64,000 nt of DNA from Flagellimonas algicola (GCF_005937185.1 NZ_VCNI01000002.1:744001-808000); one strand, 5' to 3'. Counted from the stretch's first letter, positions 46,194 through 54,941 are shown. Numbers and translations are program-made. Notes: generated from the sequence alone by a model not told the origin.

Positions 46194-46244
46194 TCCGTCA
46201 AGCCAAAACCAGCATCCATCAACTCAAACCCAGCATCCGTTAGT
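46194..46244 (+). promoter_or_regulatory. three phased LytTR-like binding sites
   Basis: Nine-bp motifs start at 46194 (TCCGTCAAG), 46215 (TCCATCAAC) and 46236 (TCCGTTAGT), exactly 21 bp apart. The last fully matches the published LytTR site pattern [TA][AC][CA]GTTN[AG][TG]. The last site starts 73 bp before the ATG at 46309. A near-identical array precedes the gene at 1601. Confidence 0.55.
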
Positions 46245-46308
46245 TGAGCCTGCTAAGAATAGAAAATAGGAGACATTTTTGGGCCTTTAACTTTTAAACC
46301 CAAAAATT

Positions 46309-47958
46309 ATGAAACTGAAAACCCTATTTACAATTATGGTATTGGGCATGATCTTTTTATCATCTTGTGAAAAAGACAAAGTACAGGAAAACCGACCCCC
46401 TCAAATAACAGTTTTGGAGTATGACGCCCAAGAAGACAGCTCCCCGGTTGACATAATTACAATCATTCAGGCATCGGATGCTGATGCGGACGCCCTGTCA
46501 TTTGCCATTGTAACCAATGACAATGACCTTTTTGTTATTTCTGACCGAGGCGAATTAAGAGTTGCAAATGGGCAAAGTTTGGACTATGCCACGGCCACTT
46601 CCCACGAAATTGTAATTAGCGTTTTTGACGGTACTGAAACCACTACTGCAACTATAACCATAAATGTGATCAGCGTAAATCAAGCGCCTGAAATTGCGGA
46701 TCAAGCATTTGAGGTCTATGAAGATTTCTCTGGGACAGACGCCATTGGAGCATTAGACTTTGAAAATCCTGACGGAGACGATCTTACTTTTGAAATCACG
46801 GTAAATGACAATGACATGTTTGTAGTTAACAACAACGGAGAATTGTTTTTGGGCGATGGTGCAGGTTTGGACTACGAGACACAAACCACTCATGAAATTA
46901 CCGTAGAGGTAAGCGATGGTACGGCCATCGACCAAGGAGTAATCACAATTGAAGTACAGAATGTGGTTGACGCCCCTTACCGATTGGAGGAAAGCTCCTT
47001 TATCTTCACTTTGGAGACAACCGAGGCCAATGAACCCGTTTCACTAGGTATTGCAGAAGGAGGAGATTACCACTTTATTTTGGATTGGGGAGATGGCACT
47101 ATTGACGAGGTTACAGGTGATCAAGCACTGCCCCAACACAACTATGCAGTTCCAGATACCTATACCATATCCATTAATACCGAAGGTTTGGACAATGGAG
47201 CGTTTTCCCGGATATTATGGCAAAACAACCCCAATGCCACAAAGGTTAAAAGCATTGAACAATGGGGAACTGTTCAATGGGAAGATTTTGCCAATGCATT
47301 TAGAGGTTGTTCAAATATGCAATACAATGCAACGGATGCTCCTGATTTATTTAATGTAACTGATTTGACAGGGATGTTCAGTGAAACAAATTCTTTTAAC
47401 GGAAATTTGAACACCTGGGACGTTAGCAAGATAGAAAAAATGAGGGGTATGTTTGCTGAAGCAATCTCCTTTAACGGAGATATAAGCAGTTGGGATGTAC
47501 GAAACGTTTGGGATTTTGGTTCAATGTTTTACAAGGCATCTTCTTTCAATGGAAATATTAACGACTGGCAATTGGAAGGTGCCAGTAATATCTCTTGGAT
47601 GTTTAGAGAAGCCACTTCATTCAACTCCGATATTAGCGGGTGGACTCTTGGTGAGGCAACGTCAACCAGCCACATGTTTTACAATGCAGCAGATTTTGAC
47701 CAAGACTTAGGCGGGTGGGATATAAGTAGTGTCGAAAACATGACCGGTATGTTGGACCATACAAACCTTTCTCCAGAAAACTTTGAAAACACATTGATTG
47801 GATGGGCAGGTTTGGGCGCTGCTTTGCAAAGTAATGTTACCTTAGGGGCTTTTAACCTTGAACTTTGTTTAGATGTAGACGAATCATTGGATGCCGCTGT
47901 GGACTTTTTGGTCAATACCAAGCAATGGGACATAAATGGTGATAGTTGTAACCAGTAG
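46309..47958 (+). CDS. cadherin/BspA-like surface lipoprotein
   Basis: The 549-aa lipoprotein has a signal peptide with LSSC (Cys20, then EKD), two cadherin-like domains (about 30-125 and 127-222) with DxNDxD-type calcium motifs (DADADA, NDND), a PKD-like linking domain (about 228-300) and DUF285/BspA-type repeats (about 340-500) of the form F-x-N-x-x-x-W-D-V-S-x-V-x-x-M-x-x-M-F. Surface adhesion is plausible. Upstream LytTR-like sites suggest coregulation with the gene at 1601. Confidence 0.8.
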   Translation: MKLKTLFTIMVLGMIFLSSCEKDKVQENRPPQITVLEYDAQEDSSPVDIITIIQASDADADALSFAIVTNDNDLFVISDRGELRVANGQSLDYATATSHEIVISVFDGTETTTATITINVISVNQAPEIADQAFEVYEDFSGTDAIGALDFENPDGDDLTFEITVNDNDMFVVNNNGELFLGDGAGLDYETQTTHEITVEVSDGTAIDQGVITIEVQNVVDAPYRLEESSFIFTLETTEANEPVSLGIAEGGDYHFILDWGDGTIDEVTGDQALPQHNYAVPDTYTISINTEGLDNGAFSRILWQNNPNATKVKSIEQWGTVQWEDFANAFRGCSNMQYNATDAPDLFNVTDLTGMFSETNSFNGNLNTWDVSKIEKMRGMFAEAISFNGDISSWDVRNVWDFGSMFYKASSFNGNINDWQLEGASNISWMFREATSFNSDISGWTLGEATSTSHMFYNAADFDQDLGGWDISSVENMTGMLDHTNLSPENFENTLIGWAGLGAALQSNVTLGAFNLELCLDVDESLDAAVDFLVNTKQWDINGDSCNQ

Positions 47959-47989
47959 GTTGTACTAAACTTTTAGAAGAAATATGCTT

Positions 47990-48026
47990 AACCCCAGAAA
48001 GCCTTGCTTTCTGGGGTTCTTTTTTA
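47990..48026 (+). terminator. intrinsic terminator
   Basis: AACCCCAGAAAG pairs perfectly with CTTTCTGGGGTT around a CCTTG loop, followed by CTTTTTTT. It ends the BspA-like lipoprotein transcript. Confidence 0.92.
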
Positions 48027-48031
48027 CATGT

Positions 48032-48133
48032 CACTTCCCTGATTTCGCCTTGCGAAATCTTCCCTTCTCTAGAAGGGAGTTTGTCCGATTGCTCTGAAAC
48101 AGCTCCCCTCTTGAGAGGGGTTGGGGGTGTGTT
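48032..48133. repeat. palindromic TIR element, copy A
   Basis: About 102 bp with the same architecture as the four copies near 55 kb: a start CACTTCCCTGATTTCG, a TTTCG/CGAAA stem, CCCTTCT/AGAAGGG, CCCCTCTTGAGAGGGG and an end GGGGTGTGTT. Internal stems vary in sequence but keep pairing (TTTCG/CGAAA here against TTTCAAC/GTTGAAA in copies B and E). It sits in a convergent spacer between the BspA-like gene and trhO. Confidence 0.75.
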
Positions 48134-48145
48134 GTAAAAGTTGGT

Positions 48146-48263
48146 CATATCGAGCTGTCATCCTGAGCCAGTCGAAGGAGCAGTCGAGATGTCTACAAAA
48201 TCAGCCAATGAATTGGTTCTCGACTGCGCCTGTCTGCCGACAAAGGCAGGCTCGAACTGACAT
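48146..48263. repeat. REP-like compound element
   Basis: The stretch carries several TCGAG/AGTCGA arms (TATCGAGCTGTCATCCTGAG, CAGTCGAGATGTCT, TTCTCGACTGCG) and the CTGCC-GACAAA-GGCAG hairpin shared with 45331, ending in GCTCGAACTGACATCG. Spacer 47959-48413 holds only the terminator, copy A of the TIR element and this element. Confidence 0.6.
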
Positions 48264-48413
48264 CGTACAGTTGTTCTCAATACCCTCCTATTCGGAGGGC
48301 AGGCATTCTTCCAATTATATTGGAATCACTCGTGGTGACCCAGAAAAATTTAAGTGTTCTTTAGGTGCAGATTTCTCGTCACTCGAAACTCGCTCCTCAA
48401 AATGATTTAACAA

Positions 48414-49445
48414 TCACTTTTTATACTTCAATACTTCCGAGCGGCCCTTTTTAAAAATCTTGTTGCTGGCATGTTTGCCTTTACGTAAGCGTTTTTGTTC
48501 TTCATAAGGTAAAGCATGAACGTCTTGGCATTCAGTTGAGCAACAGTTGTCCATGGCCTTGGCGCAGTCCTCGCATTGGATAAAGAGCAAATGGCAGGCC
48601 TCGTTGGCACAGTTTACGTGGGTGTCGCAAGGTTTTCCGCATTGGTGGCAGCTGGAAATGACATCCTCAGAAATGCGCTCACCCCTACGGTGATCAAACA
48701 CAAAATTCTTGCCCAAGAATTTGTTTTCCAGGCCTTCGGCCTTCACCTGGCGGGTGTACTCAATGATTCCACCCTCTAATTGGAACACATTTTTAAAGCC
48801 TTTATGCTTGTAGTAGGCACTAGCTTTTTCACAACGGATTCCCCCCGTGCAGTACATCACCAATTTTTTATCCTCTTTGTGTTCTTTCAAATCTTCTTCA
48901 ATAATGTCCAAAGAATCCCTAAATGTGTCCACATCCGGAGTAACGGCATTTTTAAAATGGCCTATCTCACTTTCGTAGTGGTTGCGCATATCAACAAGGA
49001 CGGTGTCGGGGTCTTCAATAAGCTCGTTGAATCTTTCAGCTCCAACATGCACCCCTTTGTCGGTGACGTCAAAAGTGTCATCGTTCAAGCCATCCGCCAC
49101 AATTTTGTTGCGCACCTTAACTTTGAGTTTTAAGAAGGATTTGTTGTCCTGCTCCACGGCAATGTTCAACCGAACATTCTCCAGAAAGGTAATGCTGTCC
49201 AAATGAGTTTTGAAAGTCTCAAAATTCTCCGCGGGAACGGAAAGTTGGGCATTCACCCCTTCGTAGGCTACATAGATTCTGCCCAGAACGTCCATTTCGT
49301 TCCAAGCGATAAATAAGTGGTTCCTTAAAATTTCTGGATTTCCAATGTGTGCATATTTATAGAAAGAGATGGTTAACCGATCCTTGCCGGCCTCCTCAAT
49401 AAGTTGTTCTCTTTCCTTTGCACTTAATGTATTGTACAGTTGCAT
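48414..49445 (-). CDS. trhO: tRNA uridine(34) hydroxylase TrhO (rhodanese domain)
   Basis: The 343-aa protein has an N-terminal acylphosphatase-like domain (about 20-110), a rhodanese domain (about 130-235) with the active-site loop YCTGGIRCEKASAYY, and a Cys-rich C-terminal part (CHQCGKPC, CHLLFIQCEDC, CCSTEC) that likely binds zinc. TrhO makes 5-hydroxyuridine at tRNA position 34 using oxygen. The start ATG at 49445 is downstream of a structured region with a terminator-like hairpin. Confidence 0.9.
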   Translation of the reverse strand: MQLYNTLSAKEREQLIEEAGKDRLTISFYKYAHIGNPEILRNHLFIAWNEMDVLGRIYVAYEGVNAQLSVPAENFETFKTHLDSITFLENVRLNIAVEQDNKSFLKLKVKVRNKIVADGLNDDTFDVTDKGVHVGAERFNELIEDPDTVLVDMRNHYESEIGHFKNAVTPDVDTFRDSLDIIEEDLKEHKEDKKLVMYCTGGIRCEKASAYYKHKGFKNVFQLEGGIIEYTRQVKAEGLENKFLGKNFVFDHRRGERISEDVISSCHQCGKPCDTHVNCANEACHLLFIQCEDCAKAMDNCCSTECQDVHALPYEEQKRLRKGKHASNKIFKKGRSEVLKYKK

Positions 49446-49516
49446 GCTATACCAATAGTTAGGATTAAAGAATAGATTGTCTAAAAGTGGGGCAAAGTTA
49501 TAAAATCCAATCGGCT

Positions 49517-49663
49517 AAAAAAGAAAAAGGGTTTCTTAAAAAGAAACCCCTCCCAACCGATTAATCCTTTTTCATAGCGCAAAATTTCCCTTTTGCCCAA
49601 AGGCAACGAGCCCTAGTTGGGCCCGCTATGATAATACGAGTTAGTATGGAGTAGATACGGTTG
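49517..49663 (-). ncRNA. candidate structured RNA between trhO and recA
   Basis: On the minus strand CAACCG and CGGTTG (49658-49663 and 49554-49559) could close an outer stem, CATAGCG/CGCTATG (49624-49630 and 49573-49579) an inner stem, and inside it GGGCCC/GGGCTC, GCC/GGC and AAAA/TTTT small hairpins. It ends at a GGGTTTCTT/AAGAAACCC hairpin followed by TTTTTCTTTTTT (49517-49550). It may be a stand-alone sRNA or an attenuating leader of trhO. I cannot assign it to a known RNA family by eye. Confidence 0.45.
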
Positions 49664-49686
49664 TTTAAAAAGGTTGCGTGGGCTTG

Positions 49687-49717
49687 TTGTTACGTGCCAA
49701 AAGAAATGGTATTTTTA
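49687..49717 (+). promoter_or_regulatory. probable recA promoter
   Basis: TTG at 49687-49689 and TATTTTTA at 49710-49717 (one mismatch to TAnnTTTG) are 20 nt apart, the same spacing as in the sdh promoter. The box ends 22 nt before the recA ATG. No obvious LexA-like palindrome is seen here. Confidence 0.4.
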
Positions 49718-49739
49718 GCCTTCCAAATAATTTGATACC

Positions 49740-50747
49740 ATGAGCAACGAGAAAGAAGCAAAGTTAAAAGCCTTAAAACTAACCCTGGATAAACTGGACA
49801 AGACCTATGGAAAAGGTGCTGTCATGAAACTGGGGGACAGTGTAGTGGAAGATGTGGATGTAATTCCTTCTGGATCCCTAGGTTTGGACATTGCTTTGGG
49901 CGTTGGCGGTTACCCAAGAGGCAGGGTCATCGAGATTTATGGACCTGAATCTTCAGGAAAAACCACCTTGACACTGCACGCTATTGCCGAGGCGCAAAAA
50001 AATGGAGGTATTGCCGCTTTTATAGATGCGGAACATGCCTTTGACCGTTTTTATGCCCAAAAATTGGGAGTGGATATTGACAATCTGATCATTTCACAAC
50101 CCGATCATGGGGAGCAAGCGTTGGAAATTGCGGACAACCTGATTCGTTCTGGCGCTATAGATATTGTTATTGTGGATTCCGTTGCGGCCCTAACCCCAAA
50201 AAGTGAGATTGAAGGGGAAATGGGGGACTCCAAAATGGGATTGCACGCCCGATTGATGTCGCAAGCATTGCGAAAGTTGACCTCAACCATCAGCAAGACC
50301 AATTGTACGGTGGTATTCATAAACCAGCTTCGTGAAAAAATTGGGGTGATGTTTGGGAATCCCGAAACTACCACTGGGGGTAATGCCCTTAAATTTTATG
50401 CTTCGGTGAGGTTGGATATTCGTCGATCTACCCAGATCAAGGATACGGACGGTGGGGTTCAAGGAAACAAGACCCGAGTAAAAGTGGTAAAGAACAAAGT
50501 AGCACCGCCCTTTAGGACTGCGGAATTTGATATTATGTACGGAGAAGGTATTTCGAAAATTGGGGAAATCCTAGACCTCGGAGTGGCCTATGAAATTGTG
50601 AAGAAAAGTGGTTCCTGGTTCAGTTATGGAGATACCAAATTAGGCCAGGGAAGGGACGCTGTAAAGGCATTGCTTCAAGACAATCCGGAGCTTTCCGAGG
50701 AGCTGGAGAGCAAGATCAAGGAAGCCATTTCCTTGGTAAGTGCATAG
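49740..50747 (+). CDS. recA: recombinase RecA
   Basis: The 335-aa ATPase has Walker [10 protein letters not shown], the Walker B segment [21 protein letters not shown], the loop-2 region [32 protein letters not shown], and the C-terminal part. It forms filaments on single-stranded DNA for recombination and repair. Length is normal and no intein is present. The S24-type repressor at 37404 could be a target of its coprotease role. Confidence 0.97.
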   Translation: MSNEKEAKLKALKLTLDKLDKTYGKGAVMKLGDSVVEDVDVIPSGSLGLDIALGVGGYPRGRVIEIYGPESSGKTTLTLHAIAEAQKNGGIAAFIDAEHAFDRFYAQKLGVDIDNLIISQPDHGEQALEIADNLIRSGAIDIVIVDSVAALTPKSEIEGEMGDSKMGLHARLMSQALRKLTSTISKTNCTVVFINQLREKIGVMFGNPETTTGGNALKFYASVRLDIRRSTQIKDTDGGVQGNKTRVKVVKNKVAPPFRTAEFDIMYGEGISKIGEILDLGVAYEIVKKSGSWFSYGDTKLGQGRDAVKALLQDNPELSEELESKIKEAISLVSA

Positions 50748-50836
50748 CACTCCCAGCAAATAACTGGATTTAAGGTTGCAAATCTTACGCAACCCTTATG
50801 ATTGCTGTTCATCTAGGAATAAAAAAGGAAATTTTT

Positions 50837-51259
50837 ATGATGAGAAAGGCAATAATGCTTATCATGCTTATTGGAACAGCGGGGCTGTTCAATGCCTGTG
50901 ATTTGGATGACGGTCAAAACTTTCGTTTTACTACCTTGTCCATTGTAGATGCCAACGTCCCCGAATCCTTTGAACTGAATGAAACCTACAGCATTGAGGT
51001 CACCTATGTAAGACCTAACGGCTGTACATTTTTTGAAGGATTTGATGTGGCCAGAACGGCTCAAACCGACCGAGAAGTGGTTGTTATTGGTTCTGTTCTG
51101 ACCGATGATACGGCATGCACACAGGTAATCCAGGAAGTCACTGCTTCATTTGATTTTCAAGTGTTGTATACTGGGGAGTACCATTTTAGGTTTTATACTG
51201 GACAGGATGAAAACGATAATTCCGAATTTTTGGAATTTACCATTCCCGTAGTGGAGTAA
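50837..51259 (+). CDS. small lipoprotein of unknown function
   Basis: A 140-aa protein starting at ATG 50837 after a purine-rich GGAAATTTTT stretch. The signal peptide ends at FNAC followed by DLDDG (lipid Cys near residue 21). The rest is beta-rich with two Cys (NGCTFF and DTACTQV) that could form a disulfide. An upstream in-frame start would destroy the signal peptide. It precedes the sigma factor gene by 42 bp. Confidence 0.7.
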   Translation: MMRKAIMLIMLIGTAGLFNACDLDDGQNFRFTTLSIVDANVPESFELNETYSIEVTYVRPNGCTFFEGFDVARTAQTDREVVVIGSVLTDDTACTQVIQEVTASFDFQVLYTGEYHFRFYTGQDENDNSEFLEFTIPVVE

Positions 51260-51301
51260 TCATTACATTAAGGGCATCCTTAATCCAAAATTGACCAACA
51301 T

Positions 51302-51832
51302 TTGGATATAAACGAGCTGATACATAATTGCAAAAAAGGCAATAGGCAGGCGCAGGCCGAATTGTACCAGAAATATTCCGGTATTCTTTTCGGTATGTGT
51401 CTCAAATATTCGCGGAACCGAACGGAAGCCGAGGATAATTTGCACGACAGCTTTATGACCATCTTTAACAAGATCGATCAGTACAAGTTCAATGGGTCAT
51501 TTGAAGGTTGGATCAAAAGAATCACCGTAAACACGGTGCTTCAGAAATATAGAAAAGAGCAGTACCTGGATGTAGTCTCGGAAAATGTTGGCGAAGAGGT
51601 GGAAGTAGATACGGAACAGACAGACATAAGCCTTTCCACCTTACTGGGGTACATTCAGGAACTGCCCAATAAATATAGGTTAACGTTTAACCTGTACGTA
51701 TTGGATGGCTATAGCCATAAAGAGATCAGTGAGATGTTGGGGACATCCACAGGCACTTCCAAGAGTAATTTGGCGAGGGCCAAAATGATCTTGAGAGAAA
51801 AGATAGAAAAGGAAAACATAAACATTGCTTAG
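51302..51832 (+). CDS. ECF-type RNA polymerase sigma factor
   Basis: The 176-aa protein has sigma-70 region 2 (about 22-85: YSGILFGMCLKYSRNRTEAEDNLHDSFMTIFNKID) and region 4 (about 115-165: LPNKYRLTFNLYVLDGYSHKEISEMLG). The start appears to be TTG at 51302 because no ATG lies in frame upstream. The next gene starts immediately after its stop and likely encodes its membrane-bound partner. Confidence 0.88.
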   Translation: MDINELIHNCKKGNRQAQAELYQKYSGILFGMCLKYSRNRTEAEDNLHDSFMTIFNKIDQYKFNGSFEGWIKRITVNTVLQKYRKEQYLDVVSENVGEEVEVDTEQTDISLSTLLGYIQELPNKYRLTFNLYVLDGYSHKEISEMLGTSTGTSKSNLARAKMILREKIEKENINIA

Positions 51833-53365
51833 ATGGGGAAAAAGAATTTAGAGCAATTGTTCAAAGAAAAGTTAGGAGACTTTCAGGAGGTTCCGGATGA
51901 TGCAGTCTGGAAATCCATTGAAGCCTCTTTGGACAAAAAGAAACAGAAGAAAAGGGTTGTGCCCATTTGGTGGCGGCTTGGGGGAACTGCAGCCGTACTG
52001 GCCATCCTGTTGTATGTCATCAATCCATTTGGTGACAGTGACAACAGTGAACCAATTATCATTTCGGAAACGGAAAACAATCAGTTTCCGGATGGGCAAA
52101 ACAGTTCAGATGACAAGATTAAATCCTCCTCCATTTCAGAGGAAGATGGATTGGTGGGCACTCAAGAAAACAACTCTTTGGAATCCGATCAAAATGCAGT
52201 TGTGGAAACCAGTGAGGGAAAATCCAATTCCGTAAGCTCAAATCCAAGTCAATTTGTGAGCGGGCAGGAAGTTGCAGAAAACCCGTCCGAAAAGAACGAG
52301 AATCCGACCAATGCGGATCCTTTAAGGGATGATGCGCCAAAAACGGAAGATTATGCCACGGTTGCGGCAACCGAATCCTCAGAAAAAGGCAATGGTGTTG
52401 AACAAGAAGTGCAAAATAAGGAGCGTAAAGATGTGTTGAATTTGGCACCTCAACTTGAGCAAGAAGCAATTGCCACCAACGATTCAAATCAGCAGCAGGC
52501 TAAAGACAATTTGTTGGAGGATGCAACTCAGGAAGAAGAGGTCGTTGCCCAAAACCAAAAGGATGATGATGTTGATGAAGGTCAATCCATTTTTGATGCC
52601 ATTGCCGAGCAAGAGAAAGATGACGTGGCACAGAATTCAGGAAATAAGTGGTCTGTTGGCCCGTCCATAGCGCCGGTTTACTTTAGTGCCTCCGGAGAAG
52701 GTTCGCCTGTGCATTCCTCCTTTGCTTCCAATTCCAAATCCGGTAACGTGGATTTAAGCTATGGGGTTACCGTTGCTTATGAAGTAGGTAAAAAATTAAA
52801 GGTGCGTACAGGAGTACATCGTGTCAATTTTGGCTACGACACCAATGATGTGGTATTTTCCTCTTCATTGGATGGTTCCTCCGTCAATCTTATTGATAAT
52901 ATTGACTATGCCAGACAATCCGAGAACATTGTTGTGGAAAGTAGGGACAAGGGCGCCCTTAGTCTGGATAAGGAAGAAGTTAACTTTAGTTCCAGTGCGG
53001 TTTTGGATGGAAAGATGATCCAAAATTTGGGTTATTTGGAAATTCCGCTGGAACTGAACTATAGTCTTATAGATAAAAAGTTTGGAGTAGACCTGATTGG
53101 TGGTGTAAGTTCCCTTTTCTTAGTGGACAACTCCGTATTGTTGGAGTCCGAAGGTTTGGTTACCGAAGTGGGTGAAGCCAACAATGCCAACTCCATGAAT
53201 TTTAGTACCAACGTTGGGCTTGGGTTCAATTATAAGTTTTCACCTAAAGTGCAATTGAATCTGGAACCGGTATTCAAATATCAATTGAATACTTTTTCCG
53301 ATACTTCTGGCTCCTTCAGACCTTTCTCTGTTGGGGTATACAGTGGTTTCAGCTTCAAGTTTTAA
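51833..53365 (+). CDS. sigma-factor-linked membrane protein with C-terminal barrel
   Basis: The 510-aa protein has a cytosolic N-terminal part (about 1-45, with VPDDAVWKSIEASLDKKKQKK), one transmembrane helix (about 50-66), a long acidic Gln/Asn/Ser-rich linker (about 70-270), and a C-terminal beta-strand domain (about 275-510) ending in Phe (GFSFKF), as in outer-membrane beta-barrels. It starts right at the sigma factor stop. I infer an anti-sigma-like protein that reaches from cytosol to outer membrane; no known anti-sigma motif is certain. Confidence 0.7.
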   Translation: MGKKNLEQLFKEKLGDFQEVPDDAVWKSIEASLDKKKQKKRVVPIWWRLGGTAAVLAILLYVINPFGDSDNSEPIIISETENNQFPDGQNSSDDKIKSSSISEEDGLVGTQENNSLESDQNAVVETSEGKSNSVSSNPSQFVSGQEVAENPSEKNENPTNADPLRDDAPKTEDYATVAATESSEKGNGVEQEVQNKERKDVLNLAPQLEQEAIATNDSNQQQAKDNLLEDATQEEEVVAQNQKDDDVDEGQSIFDAIAEQEKDDVAQNSGNKWSVGPSIAPVYFSASGEGSPVHSSFASNSKSGNVDLSYGVTVAYEVGKKLKVRTGVHRVNFGYDTNDVVFSSSLDGSSVNLIDNIDYARQSENIVVESRDKGALSLDKEEVNFSSSAVLDGKMIQNLGYLEIPLELNYSLIDKKFGVDLIGGVSSLFLVDNSVLLESEGLVTEVGEANNANSMNFSTNVGLGFNYKFSPKVQLNLEPVFKYQLNTFSDTSGSFRPFSVGVYSGFSFKF

Positions 53366-53425
53366 AAACAGGGGCCACCTATTATTTCCTGTTGGGCTGA
53401 ACCGCACAAAGACGTTGGTTAGGTT

Positions 53426-53480
53426 GATTGTCCCTTTAGACAATCATGAAGCACCCTGCATTCCTGTGGGGTGTTTTTTT
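53426..53480 (+). terminator. double hairpin terminator after the sigma operon
   Basis: GATTGTC/GACAATC (53426-53445) is followed by a CACCC/GGGTG stem (53452-53473) and seven T. The second hairpin with T-run is the terminator proper. Confidence 0.75.
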
Positions 53481-53586
53481 ACGGTGCTATTTGAGGCGCG
53501 TCAGATTTTTCCGTTCAACTTGATTGTAAAATGTGTCGCTGTAACAAAAATTCCTTAATTTAATCCGCCTTCAAAGTCCCTTATAC

Positions 53587-54756
53587 TTGAAAACTAACCA
53601 ATTTGAGGATATTCTAATCTATTTTTCCAAATCGCTTTTGGGAAAGGAAAATGAGGATGAGATTTTGTGGGATCTTGCCAAAAACTGCATTGCCAAGCTG
53701 GGGTTTGTGGATTGTGTGGTCTATTTGATAGATGAGGACCAAATGCTGCTGGTGCAAAAGGCAGCCTACGGCCCTAAAAATCCTAAGGACCATAATCTGT
53801 ACAACCCAGTTGAGATAGGTTTGGGACAAGGCATTACCGGTTCGGTAGCCAGCTCAGGTAAGGCAGAAATAGTTTCGGACACTTCCAAGGACTCGCGCTA
53901 TATTGTGGATGATGACCAGCGACTATCCGAAATCTGTGTGCCTATTTCCAATGAAGACATTGTCTATGGGGTAATTGATTGTGAGCATCCCAAGCAAGGG
54001 TTTTTTACCGAACACCACCTAAAAATGTTATCGGCAGTAGCTTCCATTTGCGCTATCAAAATCAAAAGTGTTCGGGCCAACAAAGCGTTACGGGAAAAAC
54101 AGGAAAGTCTGCTTCAAATCAAGGAAGAAATGATGGAGCTTAAGCTCAAGGCTTTGAACTCCCAACTTAATCCCCATTTTGTGTTTAACGCGCTCAATGC
54201 CATTCAATATTACGTGACTTCCGAAGACAAAAAATCCGCTTTGGAGTATTTGTCCACCTTTAGCAAGCTTATCCGACATAACCTAAAACATTTGGGTGCT
54301 GAAGTAGTAGAGCTGAAGGAAGAAATCAAAATGCTGGGGTGGTACCTAAAACTTCAAAAGTTGCGATATGATGACCAATTTGAATTTACCCTGGATGTAG
54401 GGAACCCTGTGGGGCAATGGGATGCTATGGTGCCTGCAACACTTATCCAAACCTTGTTGGAAAACACCATCGAAAACCTGATGTCTAGTAACCGAAGCAA
54501 AATTCATCTGAACATCGTCTTTAAACTTTCAAAAGATCAGGTTTTATTTGAAATCCAGCATGAGCACAACGAGATGAATTCCTTGTTGGAGCCCACTTCC
54601 CAAAATCAGGAGCACAATGAGCAACTTTTGGATCAAATACGACTATTAAATACCCATAAAGGGTATCAGATAAGTAAGGAGGACTATCTGGATTCGGAAA
54701 CTAACAAGAATACGGTTGTACTGACCATGCCCAATTTACCTGCTCCAAACCATTAA
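53587..54756 (+). CDS. GAF-domain LytS-like histidine kinase homologue
   Basis: The 389-aa protein has a GAF domain (about 8-160), a coiled coil (about 165-190) and a LytS-type His-kinase domain with H197 in SQLNPHFVFNALNAIQYY and an N-box-like LLENTIENLM (290-299). The C-terminal ATP-binding part lacks the DxGxG box expected for a working ATPase (FEIQHEHNEM there instead). The start seems to be TTG at 53587. No response regulator gene is adjacent. It may be a degenerate sensor or act in trans. Confidence 0.75.
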   Translation: MKTNQFEDILIYFSKSLLGKENEDEILWDLAKNCIAKLGFVDCVVYLIDEDQMLLVQKAAYGPKNPKDHNLYNPVEIGLGQGITGSVASSGKAEIVSDTSKDSRYIVDDDQRLSEICVPISNEDIVYGVIDCEHPKQGFFTEHHLKMLSAVASICAIKIKSVRANKALREKQESLLQIKEEMMELKLKALNSQLNPHFVFNALNAIQYYVTSEDKKSALEYLSTFSKLIRHNLKHLGAEVVELKEEIKMLGWYLKLQKLRYDDQFEFTLDVGNPVGQWDAMVPATLIQTLLENTIENLMSSNRSKIHLNIVFKLSKDQVLFEIQHEHNEMNSLLEPTSQNQEHNEQLLDQIRLLNTHKGYQISKEDYLDSETNKNTVVLTMPNLPAPNH

Positions 54757-54859
54757 CACATTCCTGATTTTGAACACTTCCCTAATTTCAACAAGTTGAA
54801 ATTTTCCCTTCTCAAGAAGGGAGATAGTTCCCCTCTTGAGAGGGGCTAGGGGTGTGTTA
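54756..54859. repeat. palindromic TIR element, copy B
   Basis: It begins ACACATTCCTGATTTTG directly at the last base of the histidine-kinase stop codon (TAA in TTAACACA), contains TTTCAAC/GTTGAAA, CCCTTCT/AGAAGGG and CCCCTCT/AGAGGGG stems, and ends GGGGTGTGTTAA. Its sequence is nearly identical to copy E. The ends are inverted copies of ACACANCCCT. Confidence 0.8.
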
Positions 54860-54866
54860 AAAATGT

Positions 54867-54932
54867 CCGCGTCACATCGAGCTGTCATCCTGAGCGCCGA
54901 GTCTACCGATAAAGGCAAGCTCGAACTGCCAA
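54867..54932. repeat. REP-like element between TIR copies B and C
   Basis: CACATCGAGCTGTCATCCTGAGCGCCGAGTC and AAAGGCAAGCTCGAACTGCC repeat words from 45313 and 48146 with small changes (CTACCGATAAAGGCAAG in place of CTGCCGACAAAGGCAG). The 344-bp spacer 54757-55100 holds no gene, only this element and TIR copies B, C and D. Confidence 0.6.
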
Positions 54933-54941
54933 TCCCAAAAA

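Noticed and set aside
49554..49663. Assignment of the trhO/recA spacer RNA to 6S RNA, tmRNA or SRP RNA
   Set aside because: The hallmark sequences of tmRNA and SRP RNA are absent, and the structure does not clearly match 6S; left as unassigned.
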